DNA of 64,000 nt from Pseudomonas sp. 8Z (GTDB lineage Bacteria; Pseudomonadota; Gammaproteobacteria; Pseudomonadales; Pseudomonadaceae): contig NZ_LR733827.1 of the NCBI RefSeq assembly GCF_902506535.1, forward strand, positions 321,755-385,754, written 5' to 3'. The notes under the pieces are model-generated. The model was not told where the DNA came from. It saw nothing but the letters and a program-made list of their open reading frames with translations, and made no database searches. The position numbers and the translations under genes are program-made. Shown in pieces: positions 1-8,334 of this stretch. Numbering within the stretch: the stretch's first letter is position 1; every line of letters starts with the position of its first letter.

Positions 1-1391
1 CTCGAACCGGCGGCATCCGTGGTGTAGGAACCGGTCTGGAAGGGCACGTTCTGACCGACGAGGATTTCCGCTTTCTGGTTGTCCAGCGTCAGCAAGCTGG
101 GCGTGGACAGCAGATTGCTCTTGCTGTTGGCCGATAGCGCCGTGATCAGTGCGCCGAAGCGGTCGCTGCCGATGCCGACAATGGCGCCGTCGGGCAGGGT
201 GGTGCCGTCGGGGATGGCGCCGTCCTGCAGCGCCTGCAGCACGGTGCCGACAGACAGACCGGAACCTGCGAAATTGACCCCACCGAGCCCGCCGCGATTG
301 CCGCGGCCATCCACGGCCCACTGTACGCCAAGGGCATCGCTGATATCGCCAGAGATTTCGACGATGGCGGCTTCGACCATCACCTGCGCGCGTGGGATAT
401 CGAGCTGGCGCACGATTTCCTCAAGGCTGGCGACGATATCCGGCTCAGCCAACAACACCAGCGCGTTGAGGCTTTCATCGGCGCGAATGAGGATATTCGA
501 GGGCTTGCCAGTGGCCTCGGCAGCTTGCTGATTGTTCATACCCTCCGTGATTTCGCCGAGGGTTTCGGCCAGGGCCTTGGCATCGTTGTGGCGCAGACGG
601 ATGACGCGGGTGTTGGCCGAGCGGCTGCTGGGGGTGTCCAGCGAACGGGCTAGTTCGGCCAGCTTGGCACGGGCTTGCGGCGGGCCGAGCAGAATCAGGC
701 GATTAGTGCGGGCGTCGGCAATGATCTGTGTGCCTACAGCGCCTTGACCCCGCTCGATGAGGCCGTGCAGCACGGCAGAAACGTCCATCGCTGAAGCATG
801 CATGAGCTCGATGCTGGCGTGGTCGTGATGCCGCTGTTGGTCGAGTTCGCTTACCAGTGCCTCGATGCGTTCGATATTAGCGTTGCGGTCACTGATGATC
901 AGTGCGTTAGCCGAGACCACAGCGCTTAACTGGCCGTAGGGATTGATCATCGGCGTGAGCAATGGCAACAGCTCGGTGACAGAGTGGTGTTGCACCTTTA
1001 TGAGTCGGGTGGCGAGCTGGCCGGGTAGGGCTGTCGCGTCATTGGCTTCGCTACGGCTGCTTGTGGTTGGAATGATCTTCGTTTGCTTGCCTTGCGTGAT
1101 AGCGCTTAGGCCATGGCTGCTCAATACCATCAAGAACAACTGGTCGATCTCTGCGCGTTGCAGACGGGCCTTGGAGAACACATCCACCTTGCCGGAGACC
1201 TGTGGCGCAAGGATGAAGGTTTGGCCGGTCATGTCGGCAATCTGCGCGATAAACGTACGGATATCGACACCACGTAGGTTGATCATCCAGTCGTTCGCCG
1301 ATTCCTTTTCCGTCGCTGCGAAGGACGGGCAGGTGAGGCCGAGACTCAGGGCTAGCACGATTATTTTTAGGCGTATTACTAACCTGGTCAT
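1..1391 (-). CDS. gspD: Type II secretion system secretin GspD (N-terminal part)
   Basis: Outer-membrane secretin of the type II (general) secretion pathway, which forms the gated ring through which folded exoproteins leave the periplasm. The minus-strand frame is open from the ATG at 1391 to the window edge (about 463 codons), so the C-terminal secretin barrel lies outside. The N-terminus is a signal peptide (MTRLVIRLKIIV... ending near SFA). It is followed by an N0 domain (NLRGVDIRTFIAQIADMTG) and N1-N3 KH-like domains. The last visible residues (VGQNVPFQTGSY) match the start of the secretin core. The gene is divergent from a secreted pectate lyase, a typical exported substrate. The SD is weak (AAGAA) and the region around the start is AT-rich. 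It is an Xcp/Out-type GspD; whether it is the main or a second T2SS of this strain cannot be told from here. Confidence 0.9.
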   Translation of the reverse strand, partial: MTRLVIRLKIIVLALSLGLTCPSFAATEKESANDWMINLRGVDIRTFIAQIADMTGQTFILAPQVSGKVDVFSKARLQRAEIDQLFLMVLSSHGLSAITQGKQTKIIPTTSSRSEANDATALPGQLATRLIKVQHHSVTELLPLLTPMINPYGQLSAVVSANALIISDRNANIERIEALVSELDQQRHHDHASIELMHASAMDVSAVLHGLIERGQGAVGTQIIADARTNRLILLGPPQARAKLAELARSLDTPSSRSANTRVIRLRHNDAKALAETLGEITEGMNNQQAAEATGKPSNILIRADESLNALVLLAEPDIVASLEEIVRQLDIPRAQVMVEAAIVEISGDISDALGVQWAVDGRGNRGGLGGVNFAGSGLSVGTVLQALQDGAIPDGTTLPDGAIVGIGSDRFGALITALSANSKSNLLSTPSLLTLDNQKAEILVGQNVPFQTGSYTTDAAGS

Positions 1392-1507
1392 ACGAGTTTC
1401 TTATGGATTTAAGGCGTGTTTTTAAGGTGTTTTCGTTTTATGTAGTTGTTTTTTAAGGGATTTAATTGTTTTACTGCTGCGTTGTGAAAATTTCTTCTGA
1501 GTGCAGG

Positions 1508-1546
1508 TTGTCACAAATATAGACAAAGTTGTCACACGTACGACAA
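1508..1546. promoter_or_regulatory. Alternating TTGTC/GACAA half-site array upstream of pectate lyase
   Basis: Four half-sites are seen: TTGTC at 1508-1512, GACAA at 1522-1526, TTGTC at 1529-1533 and GACAA at 1542-1546. The last two sit in a perfect 9-bp inverted repeat, AAAGTTGTC (1525-1533) and GACAACTTT (1542-1550), with 8 bp between. GTTGTCACA is also directly repeated at 1507 and 1528, 21 bp apart (two helical turns). The array lies 100-140 bp before the pectate lyase start in an AT-rich divergent region. It is inferred to be an operator for a dimeric regulator of pel, gspD or both; the regulator is unknown. Confidence 0.5.
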
Positions 1547-1647
1547 CTTTTTGTTTGTGCTGCTATTCTTTGTTCTGGCCCTTTCCAGGGCTATGGACGG
1601 CTCCTGGCTGGATGAGGGGCCATTGCATGATGACTAGGAGAATAAGA

Positions 1648-2817
1648 ATGCATCTGCTCAAGAAAACCACTGCCGCACTTATGATGATGGGAAGCACCGT
1701 GGCATTCGCTGCGCAAACCGGTGGCTTTGCCACTACCGATGGCGGCAATGTGAGTGGCGCCAGATCTTTCACGGTTAGTAGCTATACCGAGATCAACAAC
1801 ATCCTGGCCGAAGCGCGCCTCGACCCTGCCACCGGCAAAAAGGTTTCAGGTGGCGCTTACCCGGTGATCATTACCTACACGGGTAACGAGGACGCCTTGA
1901 TCAATCAGGTGATTCGCGATCACACACCTGGCGCCGACGGTGTGTGCCCCAATCCACGCTGGAACGACGCTTACCGTGAAGTGCAGATCAAGGAATTCAC
2001 CAAGGGCGTGACTATCCAGGGGGCCAATGGCTCTTCCGCCAATTTTGGTATCACCCTGATCAAAAGCGCCAACATCGTTATCAAGAACATGAAGATGGGT
2101 GCCCTTGGCGGTGCCAACAACGATGCCGACCTGCTGCGTGTCGACAACAGTTCTAACGTCTGGATCGATCACAACGAGCTGTTTGCCTTGAATGTCGAGT
2201 GCAAGGGCTCACCTGACAGCGATCTGACATTCGAGTCGGCTCTGGATATCAAGAAGGATTCGCAGAACGTCACGGTGTCCTACAACTACATTCACGACAG
2301 CAAGAAGGTTGGCCTGATGGGGCATACCGTGAAATCTGGCGTCGCGGACTTTCAGCGTACGGTCACCTACCACCACAACATCTACCGTAACGTGAACGGT
2401 CGCCTGCCGCTGCAGCGTGGTGGTTGGACGCACATGTACAACAACTTCTACGACAGGATCACGGGTTCGGGGATCAATGTTCGTTCGGGCGGTTTCGCGC
2501 TGGTGGAGCGTAACTGGTTCCAGAACTCCAATAACCCACTTACCTGCCGCTTCGATACGCTCAATTGTGGCAAGTGGGATCTGCGCAACAACAACACTGT
2601 CAACGAAGCCAGCAATGCCACGTATGGCATCGTCTGGGATTCCGCAGGTTCAGGTGGTGTTAACGCGCAGAACTGGACGACCACGGGGGCTTTCCCGATA
2701 TCCCTGCCATACACCTATCAGCCGGTTTCGGCGCAGTGCGTTAATGACAAGCTCGCCAATTACGCAGGCGTTGGCAAAAACGGTGCGCAGCTAACTGCTG
2801 CCAATTGCGGTAGCTAG
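1648..2817 (+). CDS. pel: Secreted pectate lyase, polysaccharide lyase family 1
   Basis: Cleaves alpha-1,4-polygalacturonate by Ca-dependent beta-elimination outside the cell. The predicted protein is 389 aa and starts with a clear Sec signal peptide (MHLLKKTTAALMMMG, cleavage near AFA/AQTGG). Family-1 parallel beta-helix marks are present: NVWIDHNELF for the Ca-binding strand, ESALDIKKDSQNVTVSYNYI, and GRLPLQRGG, which carries the catalytic and substrate-binding arginines. ATG 1648 was chosen because GGAG at 1637-1640 is correctly spaced and the signal peptide starts there; an in-frame ATG at 1627 is an alternative that would add seven residues. It is divergent from gspD, which fits export by a type II system (inference). 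It ends before a strong bidirectional terminator shared with ppiA. Confidence 0.93.
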   Translation: MHLLKKTTAALMMMGSTVAFAAQTGGFATTDGGNVSGARSFTVSSYTEINNILAEARLDPATGKKVSGGAYPVIITYTGNEDALINQVIRDHTPGADGVCPNPRWNDAYREVQIKEFTKGVTIQGANGSSANFGITLIKSANIVIKNMKMGALGGANNDADLLRVDNSSNVWIDHNELFALNVECKGSPDSDLTFESALDIKKDSQNVTVSYNYIHDSKKVGLMGHTVKSGVADFQRTVTYHHNIYRNVNGRLPLQRGGWTHMYNNFYDRITGSGINVRSGGFALVERNWFQNSNNPLTCRFDTLNCGKWDLRNNNTVNEASNATYGIVWDSAGSGGVNAQNWTTTGAFPISLPYTYQPVSAQCVNDKLANYAGVGKNGAQLTAANCGS

Positions 2818-2921
2818 TTCCGGCTGGCGATCTTGTGGACGCTTATGCCGTGCAGTGGCAATAGCTCTGCAGGTGTGAGGCGCAAGAGCACCGGTAACGA
2901 AGCTGAGCGTTGCTCTCAGCC

Positions 2922-2965
2922 AAAGCCCTCACCGTTCAGGTGCACGTCTGAACGGTGAGGGCTTT
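2922..2965. terminator. Bidirectional intrinsic terminator between pel and ppiA
   Basis: Perfect 18-bp stem: AAAGCCCTCACCGTTCAG at 2922-2939 and its complement at 2948-2965, with an 8-nt loop. Its A- and T-rich ends suit both converging genes. Confidence 0.93.
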
Positions 2966-2969
2966 TGTT

Positions 2970-3524
2970 TTACAGACGCTTGGCGTCGATGATCAGCACT
3001 GGCTCGCGCGGTACGTTTTGGTACATGCCGCGGTTGCTGGTAGGGGTTTGGGCGATCTTGTCGACCACCTCCATGCCGCGGGTCACCTTACCGAACACCG
3101 CATAGCCGAAGTCGCGCGAGCTGTGGTCGAGGAAGGCGTTGTCCTTGTGGTTGATGAAGAACTGGCTAGTGGCTGAGTCGCGCGCCTGAGTACGGGCCAT
3201 GGCGAGGGTGCCGCGTACGTTGTGCAGGCCGTTGTCTGCTTCGTTCTTGATCGGCGCGTCGGTGTCCTTTTGGCGCATATTGGCATCGAAACCACCACCT
3301 TGGATCATGAAGCCGGGAATCACCCGGTGGAATTGGGTGCCATTGTAGAAGCCGCTGTCGACGTATTTGAGGAAGTTCTGTGTGCTGATCGGTGCCTTGT
3401 CGGCGGCCAGCTCCACTTCGATTTCTCCTGCGCTGGTGGTCAGCAGCACCTTGGGATTTTCCGCCGCTAGCAGGTTGGAGGACAGCAGCAGGGTGCAGGC
3501 AGCGAAGGCGAGTTGCTTGAGCAT
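2970..3524 (-). CDS. ppiA: Periplasmic cyclophilin-type peptidyl-prolyl cis-trans isomerase
   Basis: Catalyses proline cis-trans isomerisation during folding of exported proteins. The 184-aa product has a signal peptide (cleavage near LLA/AENPK) followed by one compact cyclophilin domain. The catalytic block [13 protein letters not shown] and the [17 protein letters not shown] and YAVFGKVT motifs are intact. The length is normal for bacterial periplasmic PpiA. It lies 5 bp downstream of an alpha/beta hydrolase gene on the same strand, so it is probably the last cistron of a LysR-hydrolase-ppiA transcript, ending at the shared terminator. Confidence 0.93.
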   Translation of the reverse strand: MLKQLAFAACTLLLSSNLLAAENPKVLLTTSAGEIEVELAADKAPISTQNFLKYVDSGFYNGTQFHRVIPGFMIQGGGFDANMRQKDTDAPIKNEADNGLHNVRGTLAMARTQARDSATSQFFINHKDNAFLDHSSRDFGYAVFGKVTRGMEVVDKIAQTPTSNRGMYQNVPREPVLIIDAKRL

Positions 3525-3529
3525 GATGG

Positions 3530-4336
3530 TCAGTTTTCCTTGTTGGCAGTGCCGTCGACCTCGGCGAGGAAGTCGAGCAGGGCGGTATTGAAGCGTTGAG
3601 GTTGATCCAGAGGTGTAGCATGTCGCGAATTGTCGATCACCTGCAGGCGCGCGTTGGGCAGTTGCGCTACATAGGCTTGTTTGTCTGCGATCGGGGTGTA
3701 GTCGTGGTCGGCGCTAATAACCAGCGTAGGACAGGTGATGCGCTGCAGGTGTTCCCGCACGCTCCAGCCAATGATGGCATCCAGGCTGGCCAGGTAGGCG
3801 TGCTTGTCATTGCGTGGCCAGCGTTGCTCCAGCTTACGTCGCAGTTCGGCCTGTTCGGGCCTTGGGAACAGCAGCTTGCCCAGGGCCTTGGCCAGGGTTT
3901 CCAGCGACAGCAGGCGGGCCAGTAACCAGCGCTTGGCGATTTCCAGGTGTTCGTGCAGGTTGCGCGCTTGTACGTGCGGTGTGCTGTTGATGATGGTTAG
4001 GCTGCGCAGCAGTTGCGGCTGGTCGACCCCGAGCTGGAAGCCGATCATGCCCCCCATGGAGATGCCCACTAGGTGCACCGGGGGCAGTTGCAGATGCTCA
4101 ATCAGTGCTGCGACGTCATCGGCGAAGTCGACCATGCGATAACGCTCACGCGGTTTGTCGGAGCGACCATGGCCGCGTACGTCCAGTGCTAGCACGCGGT
4201 AGTGCGCGCTCAGGGCGGGAATCTGATATTCCCAGTCCAGTGTGCTGGAGCCCAGGCCGTGTAACAGCAGCACCGGTGTGCCGTGCCCGTAGTCCTCGTA
4301 GTGCAACTGATTGTTGTCGTTATCGAAGTAGGGCAT
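3530..4336 (-). CDS. Alpha/beta-fold hydrolase
   Basis: 268-aa cytoplasmic serine hydrolase of the AB_hydrolase_1 (PF00561) type. Visible features are the oxyanion loop LLLHGLGSS near residue 24, the nucleophile elbow GISMGG with Ser93, and a probable catalytic His239 in [11 protein letters not shown] near the C-terminus. The acid is probably in the ISADHDYTP segment. It has no signal peptide. It resembles 3-oxoadipate enol-lactonase and related esterases, but there are no protocatechuate-pathway genes nearby, so the substrate is unknown. It is packed between a LysR regulator (9 bp upstream) and ppiA (5 bp downstream). Confidence 0.85.
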   Translation of the reverse strand: MPYFDNDNNQLHYEDYGHGTPVLLLHGLGSSTLDWEYQIPALSAHYRVLALDVRGHGRSDKPRERYRMVDFADDVAALIEHLQLPPVHLVGISMGGMIGFQLGVDQPQLLRSLTIINSTPHVQARNLHEHLEIAKRWLLARLLSLETLAKALGKLLFPRPEQAELRRKLEQRWPRNDKHAYLASLDAIIGWSVREHLQRITCPTLVISADHDYTPIADKQAYVAQLPNARLQVIDNSRHATPLDQPQRFNTALLDFLAEVDGTANKEN

Positions 4337-4345
4337 GGCCGTGCC

Positions 4346-5272
4346 TCAATTGGGTGACTGCGGTGCCGCGAAGGGCGTGTCGAGGGGGGCGAGGTCGAAG
4401 TTCTTGATCAGTTCGATGAGGATTTGTGTGGCCGGGCCGAGTACTCGGTCCTTGTTGCTATAGAGGAAAAAGCGTGGCTTGCGGATGCCGCCCTGGGTCA
4501 GCGGCAGCGGTTTGAGCAGCCCCTCCTGCAGTTCGCGGGCGATCAAGTGTCGCGGCAGCCAGGCGAAGCCCAGACCGCTGCTGACGAAGGTACGTGCGGT
4601 TGGCAGGCTGCCGACCGTCCAGCGCTGTTCCGCGCCCAACCATCCTGCATCGCGTGGTTGTAGCCTGCCGCTGTCGCGGGTGACCACCTGCATCTGCCCC
4701 GCCAGGTCCTGGAAACTAAGCTCGCGCTGCATGCGGTGCAGGGGATGTTCCGGGTGTGCTACGGCGACGAACTCCACCTCGCTCAACTCCAGGCCCAGAT
4801 GACCGGTGATATTCAGTGCACTGATGGCCAGGTCGGCTGTGCCTTCGAGCAGCACTTCCTCAACCCCGGACAGCACTTCCTCACGTAGGCGAACCCGGCA
4901 ACCGCGGCTCTGCGGCATGAAGGCCGATAGGGCGCGCACGAGATTGGCCGTGGGATAGGCAGCATCGACCACCAGGCGTACCTCCGCTTCCCAGCCCTGC
5001 TCCATGTGATGGGCCAGGTCTTCCAGTTGGCTGGCTTGTTTGACCAACTGTCGCGAGCGGCGCAGCAGCACATCACCCGCTTCAGTGAGCACGGCTTTGC
5101 GCCCGTCGATGCGCAGTAGCGGTACGCCTAGCTGCTCCTGCATGCGCGCTACGGTATAGCTGACCGAGGATTGCGAGCGGTGCAGCACGTCGGCCGCCTG
5201 GGCGAAGCCACCTTGATCCACTACAGCCTGCAACGTACGCCATTGATCCAGGGTTACACGGGGAGCTTTCAT
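4346..5272 (-). CDS. LysR-family transcriptional regulator
   Basis: 308-aa LTTR with an N-terminal winged helix-turn-helix (about residues 7-65, FAQAADVLHRSQSSVSYTVARM) and a type-2 periplasmic-binding-like effector domain. ATG 5272 is chosen over the GTG one codon upstream because AGGA is better placed for it. It is divergent from a small secreted protein gene (start 5346), with a 73-bp shared region, and is followed closely by the alpha/beta hydrolase gene. This suggests it controls one or both neighbours. Inducer unknown. Confidence 0.88.
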   Translation of the reverse strand: MKAPRVTLDQWRTLQAVVDQGGFAQAADVLHRSQSSVSYTVARMQEQLGVPLLRIDGRKAVLTEAGDVLLRRSRQLVKQASQLEDLAHHMEQGWEAEVRLVVDAAYPTANLVRALSAFMPQSRGCRVRLREEVLSGVEEVLLEGTADLAISALNITGHLGLELSEVEFVAVAHPEHPLHRMQRELSFQDLAGQMQVVTRDSGRLQPRDAGWLGAEQRWTVGSLPTARTFVSSGLGFAWLPRHLIARELQEGLLKPLPLTQGGIRKPRFFLYSNKDRVLGPATQILIELIKNFDLAPLDTPFAAPQSPN

Positions 5273-5345
5273 CACATCATCCTGCTGCTGGCTGTCATCG
5301 CCAGGGCTATCGACCTAAACTGGTGCCCCCGACGGAGAGCACCTT

Positions 5346-5663
5346 ATGAAAAGAACAAGCTGTCTGCTGCTATTGGCCTGCCTGCCTCTTGGCGCCCATG
5401 CCTACCCGATCGAGCTGGAAAAACAGCTCAATGGCGCCGAGGTATCCGCGACTACTCAGGATATCGACCTCAATATGGCGGCGTTGATGCTCTATAACTA
5501 TGGCCAGCGCGATGCTGAATGCACTGCAATATTCCGTAGCGGGCCGGAGGCACCGCGTATTCGCCGCAAGGCACTCACAGCCGGGGCGAGCAGTAATATG
5601 ACGGTGAAGTTCACGCGCAGCGTGATTCGTCTGCGCGTTGACCTCACCTGCAAGCCTAAGTAA
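5346..5663 (+). CDS. Small periplasmic protein of unknown function
   Basis: 105 aa with a clear signal peptide (MKRTSCLLLLACLPLGAHA, mature protein from YPIELE). The mature part is about 86 aa with two cysteines (in AECTAIF and LTCKPK) that could form a disulfide, and a basic middle (RIRRKAL). Related short Pseudomonas proteins have been labelled 3-phosphoglycerate kinase in databases, but nothing here resembles that roughly 390-aa enzyme. Divergent from the LysR gene. Confidence 0.8.
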   Translation: MKRTSCLLLLACLPLGAHAYPIELEKQLNGAEVSATTQDIDLNMAALMLYNYGQRDAECTAIFRSGPEAPRIRRKALTAGASSNMTVKFTRSVIRLRVDLTCKPK

Positions 5664-5798
5664 TCAGAGGCTAGCGCTGCCTTTTTGATAAATCAACTTA
5701 GTCGATATATTGCAGCGGATCTTTGCGCTTTTTTATCGATAGGTGTGAGCATAGCCTGTCCTCCATCGACACTCATTCATCTCGATGGAGTTTTCCTT

Positions 5799-6398
5799 AT
5801 GTCCCGCGTTCTGGTTATCGAAAGCAGTGCTCGTCAACAAGGTTCGGTGTCTCGCGAGCTGACTCAGCAATTCATCGCTAACTGGCAAGCCGCTAATCCA
5901 ACTGATCAGATTCAGGTGCGCGATGTGGCTGCTAACCCGCTGCCACACCTGGATCTGACCCTGCTGGGTGGCTGGATGACGCCGACCGAGCAGCAGAGCG
6001 AGGCGGAGAAAACGGCTCTGGCTCGCTCCAATGAGTTGACTGAAGAGCTGCTGGCCGCTGACGTGCTGGTACTGGCCGCGCCGATGTACAACTTCGCCAT
6101 TCCCAGCACGCTGAAAGCCTGGCTCGATCATGTACTGCGTGCCGGTGTTACCTTCAAGTACACCGAAACCGGCCCGCAAGGCCTGCTGACCGGCAAGCGC
6201 GCCATCGTGCTGACCGCGCGTGGCGGCATCTACGCCGGTAGCGCGCTGGATCATCAGGAACCCTACCTGCGTCAGGCGCTGGCCTTCATCGGTATTCACG
6301 ACGTGCAGTTCATCCATGCAGAAGGTATGAACATGGGCGGCGAGTTCGTGGAAAAGGGTCTGGCTCAGGCCAAGGCCAAGCTGGCCGAACTGGCTTGA
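5799..6398 (+). CDS. azoR: FMN-dependent NADH-azoreductase
   Basis: 199-aa flavodoxin-like quinone/azo reductase that transfers hydride from NAD(P)H through FMN to quinones and azo compounds. The N-terminal FMN phosphate loop (VIESSARQQGSVSREL), the flavin-contacting APMYNFAIPSTLKAWLD motif around residue 95 and the TARGGIY segment are all present and typical of AzoR. ATG 5799 has GGAG at 5787-5790. Followed by two consecutive terminator hairpins. Pseudomonads carry several AzoR paralogues; which one this is cannot be decided here. Confidence 0.92.
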   Translation: MSRVLVIESSARQQGSVSRELTQQFIANWQAANPTDQIQVRDVAANPLPHLDLTLLGGWMTPTEQQSEAEKTALARSNELTEELLAADVLVLAAPMYNFAIPSTLKAWLDHVLRAGVTFKYTETGPQGLLTGKRAIVLTARGGIYAGSALDHQEPYLRQALAFIGIHDVQFIHAEGMNMGGEFVEKGLAQAKAKLAELA

Positions 6399-6415
6399 TC
6401 GTGAATCAATGCTCC

Positions 6416-6441
6416 TAAGCGTCCTCAAGGGCGCTTATTTT
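6416..6441 (+). terminator. Intrinsic terminator after azoR (first hairpin)
   Basis: AAGCG (6417-6421) pairs with CGCTT (6432-6436). An inner CC/GG pair across one mismatch closes a short loop, and TATTTT follows. Confidence 0.65.
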
Positions 6442-6470
6442 GGCCATCACAAATGCGATGGCCGATTTTT
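6442..6470 (+). terminator. Intrinsic terminator after azoR (second hairpin)
   Basis: GGCCATC (6442-6448) and GATGGCC (6457-6463) form a 7-bp stem with an 8-nt loop, followed by GATTTTTT. Confidence 0.8.
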
Positions 6471-6583
6471 TATGTTGTGCCCGCACGATGCTTGCAGCGT
6501 TGTGTGCCTGATTTCTCGATCAACTGTAGATTGTTCGGCTTTGGCGAACGCGCTAAGGTCGCCGCCTTCTTCTGGAGGTGGCC

Positions 6584-7444
6584 GTGCGATACCTGTTGAT
6601 TGTGACCCTGCTGTGGGCCTTCTCCTTCAGCCTGATTGGTGAATACCTGGCCGGTCGCGTAGACAGCTATTTCGCCGTGCTCACGCGTATCGTCATCGCA
6701 GGTTTGTTGTTCCTGCCGCTAACGCGCTGGCGCGGGCAGGCTCCGGCCTTCGTGCGCGGTATGTTGTTGATCGGAGCGCTGCAGTTCGGCATCACCTACG
6801 TCTGTTTGTACCTGAGTTTCTCGGTGCTGAGCGTACCGGAGGTGCTGCTATTCACGATTCTTACCCCTTTGCACGTGACCTTGATCGAGGACGCGCTGAA
6901 TCGGCGCTTCAACCCCTGGGCGCTAGTTGCCGCCGCAGTTGCAGTGCTGGGGGCGGCGATCATTCGTTATGACGGCATCAGCTCGGGTTTTTTGTTCGGC
7001 TTCCTGCTGCTGCAAGTGGCCAACTTCACCTTTGCCGCCGGTCAGGTGCTGTACAAGCACTTGCTGCGCCGTTACCCCAGCGACGAGCCGCAATATCGAC
7101 GTTTTGGTTTCTTCTATTTCGGTGCTTTGCTGGTCGCCCTGCCAGCCTTTTGGCTGCTGGGCAATGCCGAGCGCATGCCCGCCACCGCTCTGCAGTGGAG
7201 CGTACTCGGCTGGCTGGGCGTGATGGCTTCAGGGATCGGGTTGTATTGGTGGAACAAGGGCGCGAGCCAGGTTGATGGCGGTACCCTGGCTGTGATGAAC
7301 AATGCGCTGGTGCCGGCCGGTCTGTTGGTCAATCTGCTGATCTGGAATCACGACGCCGATTGGCTACGTCTGGCGCTGGGCGGTGCGGTGATCGCTGCGT
7401 CGTTGCCCTTGGTGCGACTGGGACGCGTGGCGAGGGCGGTCTGA
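6584..7444 (+). CDS. EamA/DMT-family membrane transporter
   Basis: Ten-helix drug/metabolite transporter superfamily protein with two EamA repeats, 286 aa from GTG 6584 (SD GGAGG at 6574-6578). An in-frame GTG at 6578 overlaps the SD and is rejected. Visible features are helix-rich segments throughout, the SVPEVLLFTILTPLHVTLIED turn between helices 3 and 4, and a short basic C-terminus. It shares a TGATG stop/start with rarD, so the two DMT exporters are translationally coupled. It resembles carboxylate/amino-acid exporters of the YedA type; substrate not determinable. Confidence 0.87.
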   Translation: MRYLLIVTLLWAFSFSLIGEYLAGRVDSYFAVLTRIVIAGLLFLPLTRWRGQAPAFVRGMLLIGALQFGITYVCLYLSFSVLSVPEVLLFTILTPLHVTLIEDALNRRFNPWALVAAAVAVLGAAIIRYDGISSGFLFGFLLLQVANFTFAAGQVLYKHLLRRYPSDEPQYRRFGFFYFGALLVALPAFWLLGNAERMPATALQWSVLGWLGVMASGIGLYWWNKGASQVDGGTLAVMNNALVPAGLLVNLLIWNHDADWLRLALGGAVIAASLPLVRLGRVARAV

Positions 7445-8334
7445 TGCATTTGTCTGGACGTGGTGTGGCGCTGTCGGTCGCGGCCTCTGTGTTGTTTGCC
7501 GTGATGCCCGGTTATGTGCGCTGGCTGGCGCCTCTCGATGGCGTGCAGGTGTTCGCGCAACGTGTGCTGTGGTCGATTCCGCTGGTGCTGTTGCTGGTCG
7601 TATTGGTGCGACAGACGGCGTTGTTGCGTGAGACCTTTGCGCGCCTGCGGCGCGAGCCGCTGTTATTGGCTGCCTGCCCGCTTGCCGCTGCGTTGATCGG
7701 TGTGCAGTGGGGCGTGTTTCTCTGGGCGCCCTTGGCTGGGCATATGCTGGAAGTGTCCATGGGCTACTTCCTGCTGCCGTTGGCGATGGTGCTGACCGGG
7801 CGCCTGTTCTATGGCGAGCGCCTGCGACCGTTACAGCAATTGGCGGTGGCGTGCGCCGTGCTCGGTGTGCTGCATGAGCTCTGGCGTACTCAAGCGTTTT
7901 CCTGGCTGACGCTAATCACGGCGCTGGGCTACCCGCCGTATTTCATGTTGCGCCGTTGGATGCGTCTCGATGCGCTGTCCGGTTTCGTCGTGGAGATGCT
8001 CATGTTGGCACCGTTGGCCGTCTGGCTGATCGTCGTCTATGGGCCGGTGGGGGCTTTTACTCAGAAGCCTGAACTGTGGTTCTTGGTCCCGAGCATGGCG
8101 CTGATCGGTACGCTGGCGTTTGCCTCGATGATGGCGTCGAGCCGATTACTGCCGCTCGGGTTGTTCGGCATTCTCAGCTATGTCGAGCCGGTATTGCTGT
8201 TTGCTGTCGCGCTGCTGCTGTTGGGGGAGCACTTCGATGCTGGGCAGTGGCTGACTTATCTGCCGATCTGGCTGGCGGTGCTGTTGGTGGGGTGCGACAG
8301 CGCGCGCCTGTTGCGCAAGCAGCGCCAGGTCTAG
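7444..8334 (+). CDS. rarD: RarD-type EamA-family transporter
   Basis: 296-aa inner-membrane protein of the RarD branch (chloramphenicol-sensitive family) of the DMT superfamily. ATG 7444 overlaps the stop of the preceding transporter by one base. Family marks are the GYVRWLAPLDGVQVFAQRVLWS N-terminus, FLWAPLAGHMLEVSMGYFLLPL and LGLFGILSYVEPVLLF. Ten hydrophobic segments are visible. The stop abuts the converging DHFR-like gene with no terminator between. Transported substrate unknown in the family. Confidence 0.88.
   Translation: MHLSGRGVALSVAASVLFAVMPGYVRWLAPLDGVQVFAQRVLWSIPLVLLLVVLVRQTALLRETFARLRREPLLLAACPLAAALIGVQWGVFLWAPLAGHMLEVSMGYFLLPLAMVLTGRLFYGERLRPLQQLAVACAVLGVLHELWRTQAFSWLTLITALGYPPYFMLRRWMRLDALSGFVVEMLMLAPLAVWLIVVYGPVGAFTQKPELWFLVPSMALIGTLAFASMMASSRLLPLGLFGILSYVEPVLLFAVALLLLGEHFDAGQWLTYLPIWLAVLLVGCDSARLLRKQRQV

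Noticed and set aside
79..1425. Plus-strand frames of 71-160 codons
   Set aside because: They lie antisense to the gspD frame, which encodes a recognisable secretin with signal peptide; the plus frames show no motifs and have skewed Ser/Arg/Ala composition.
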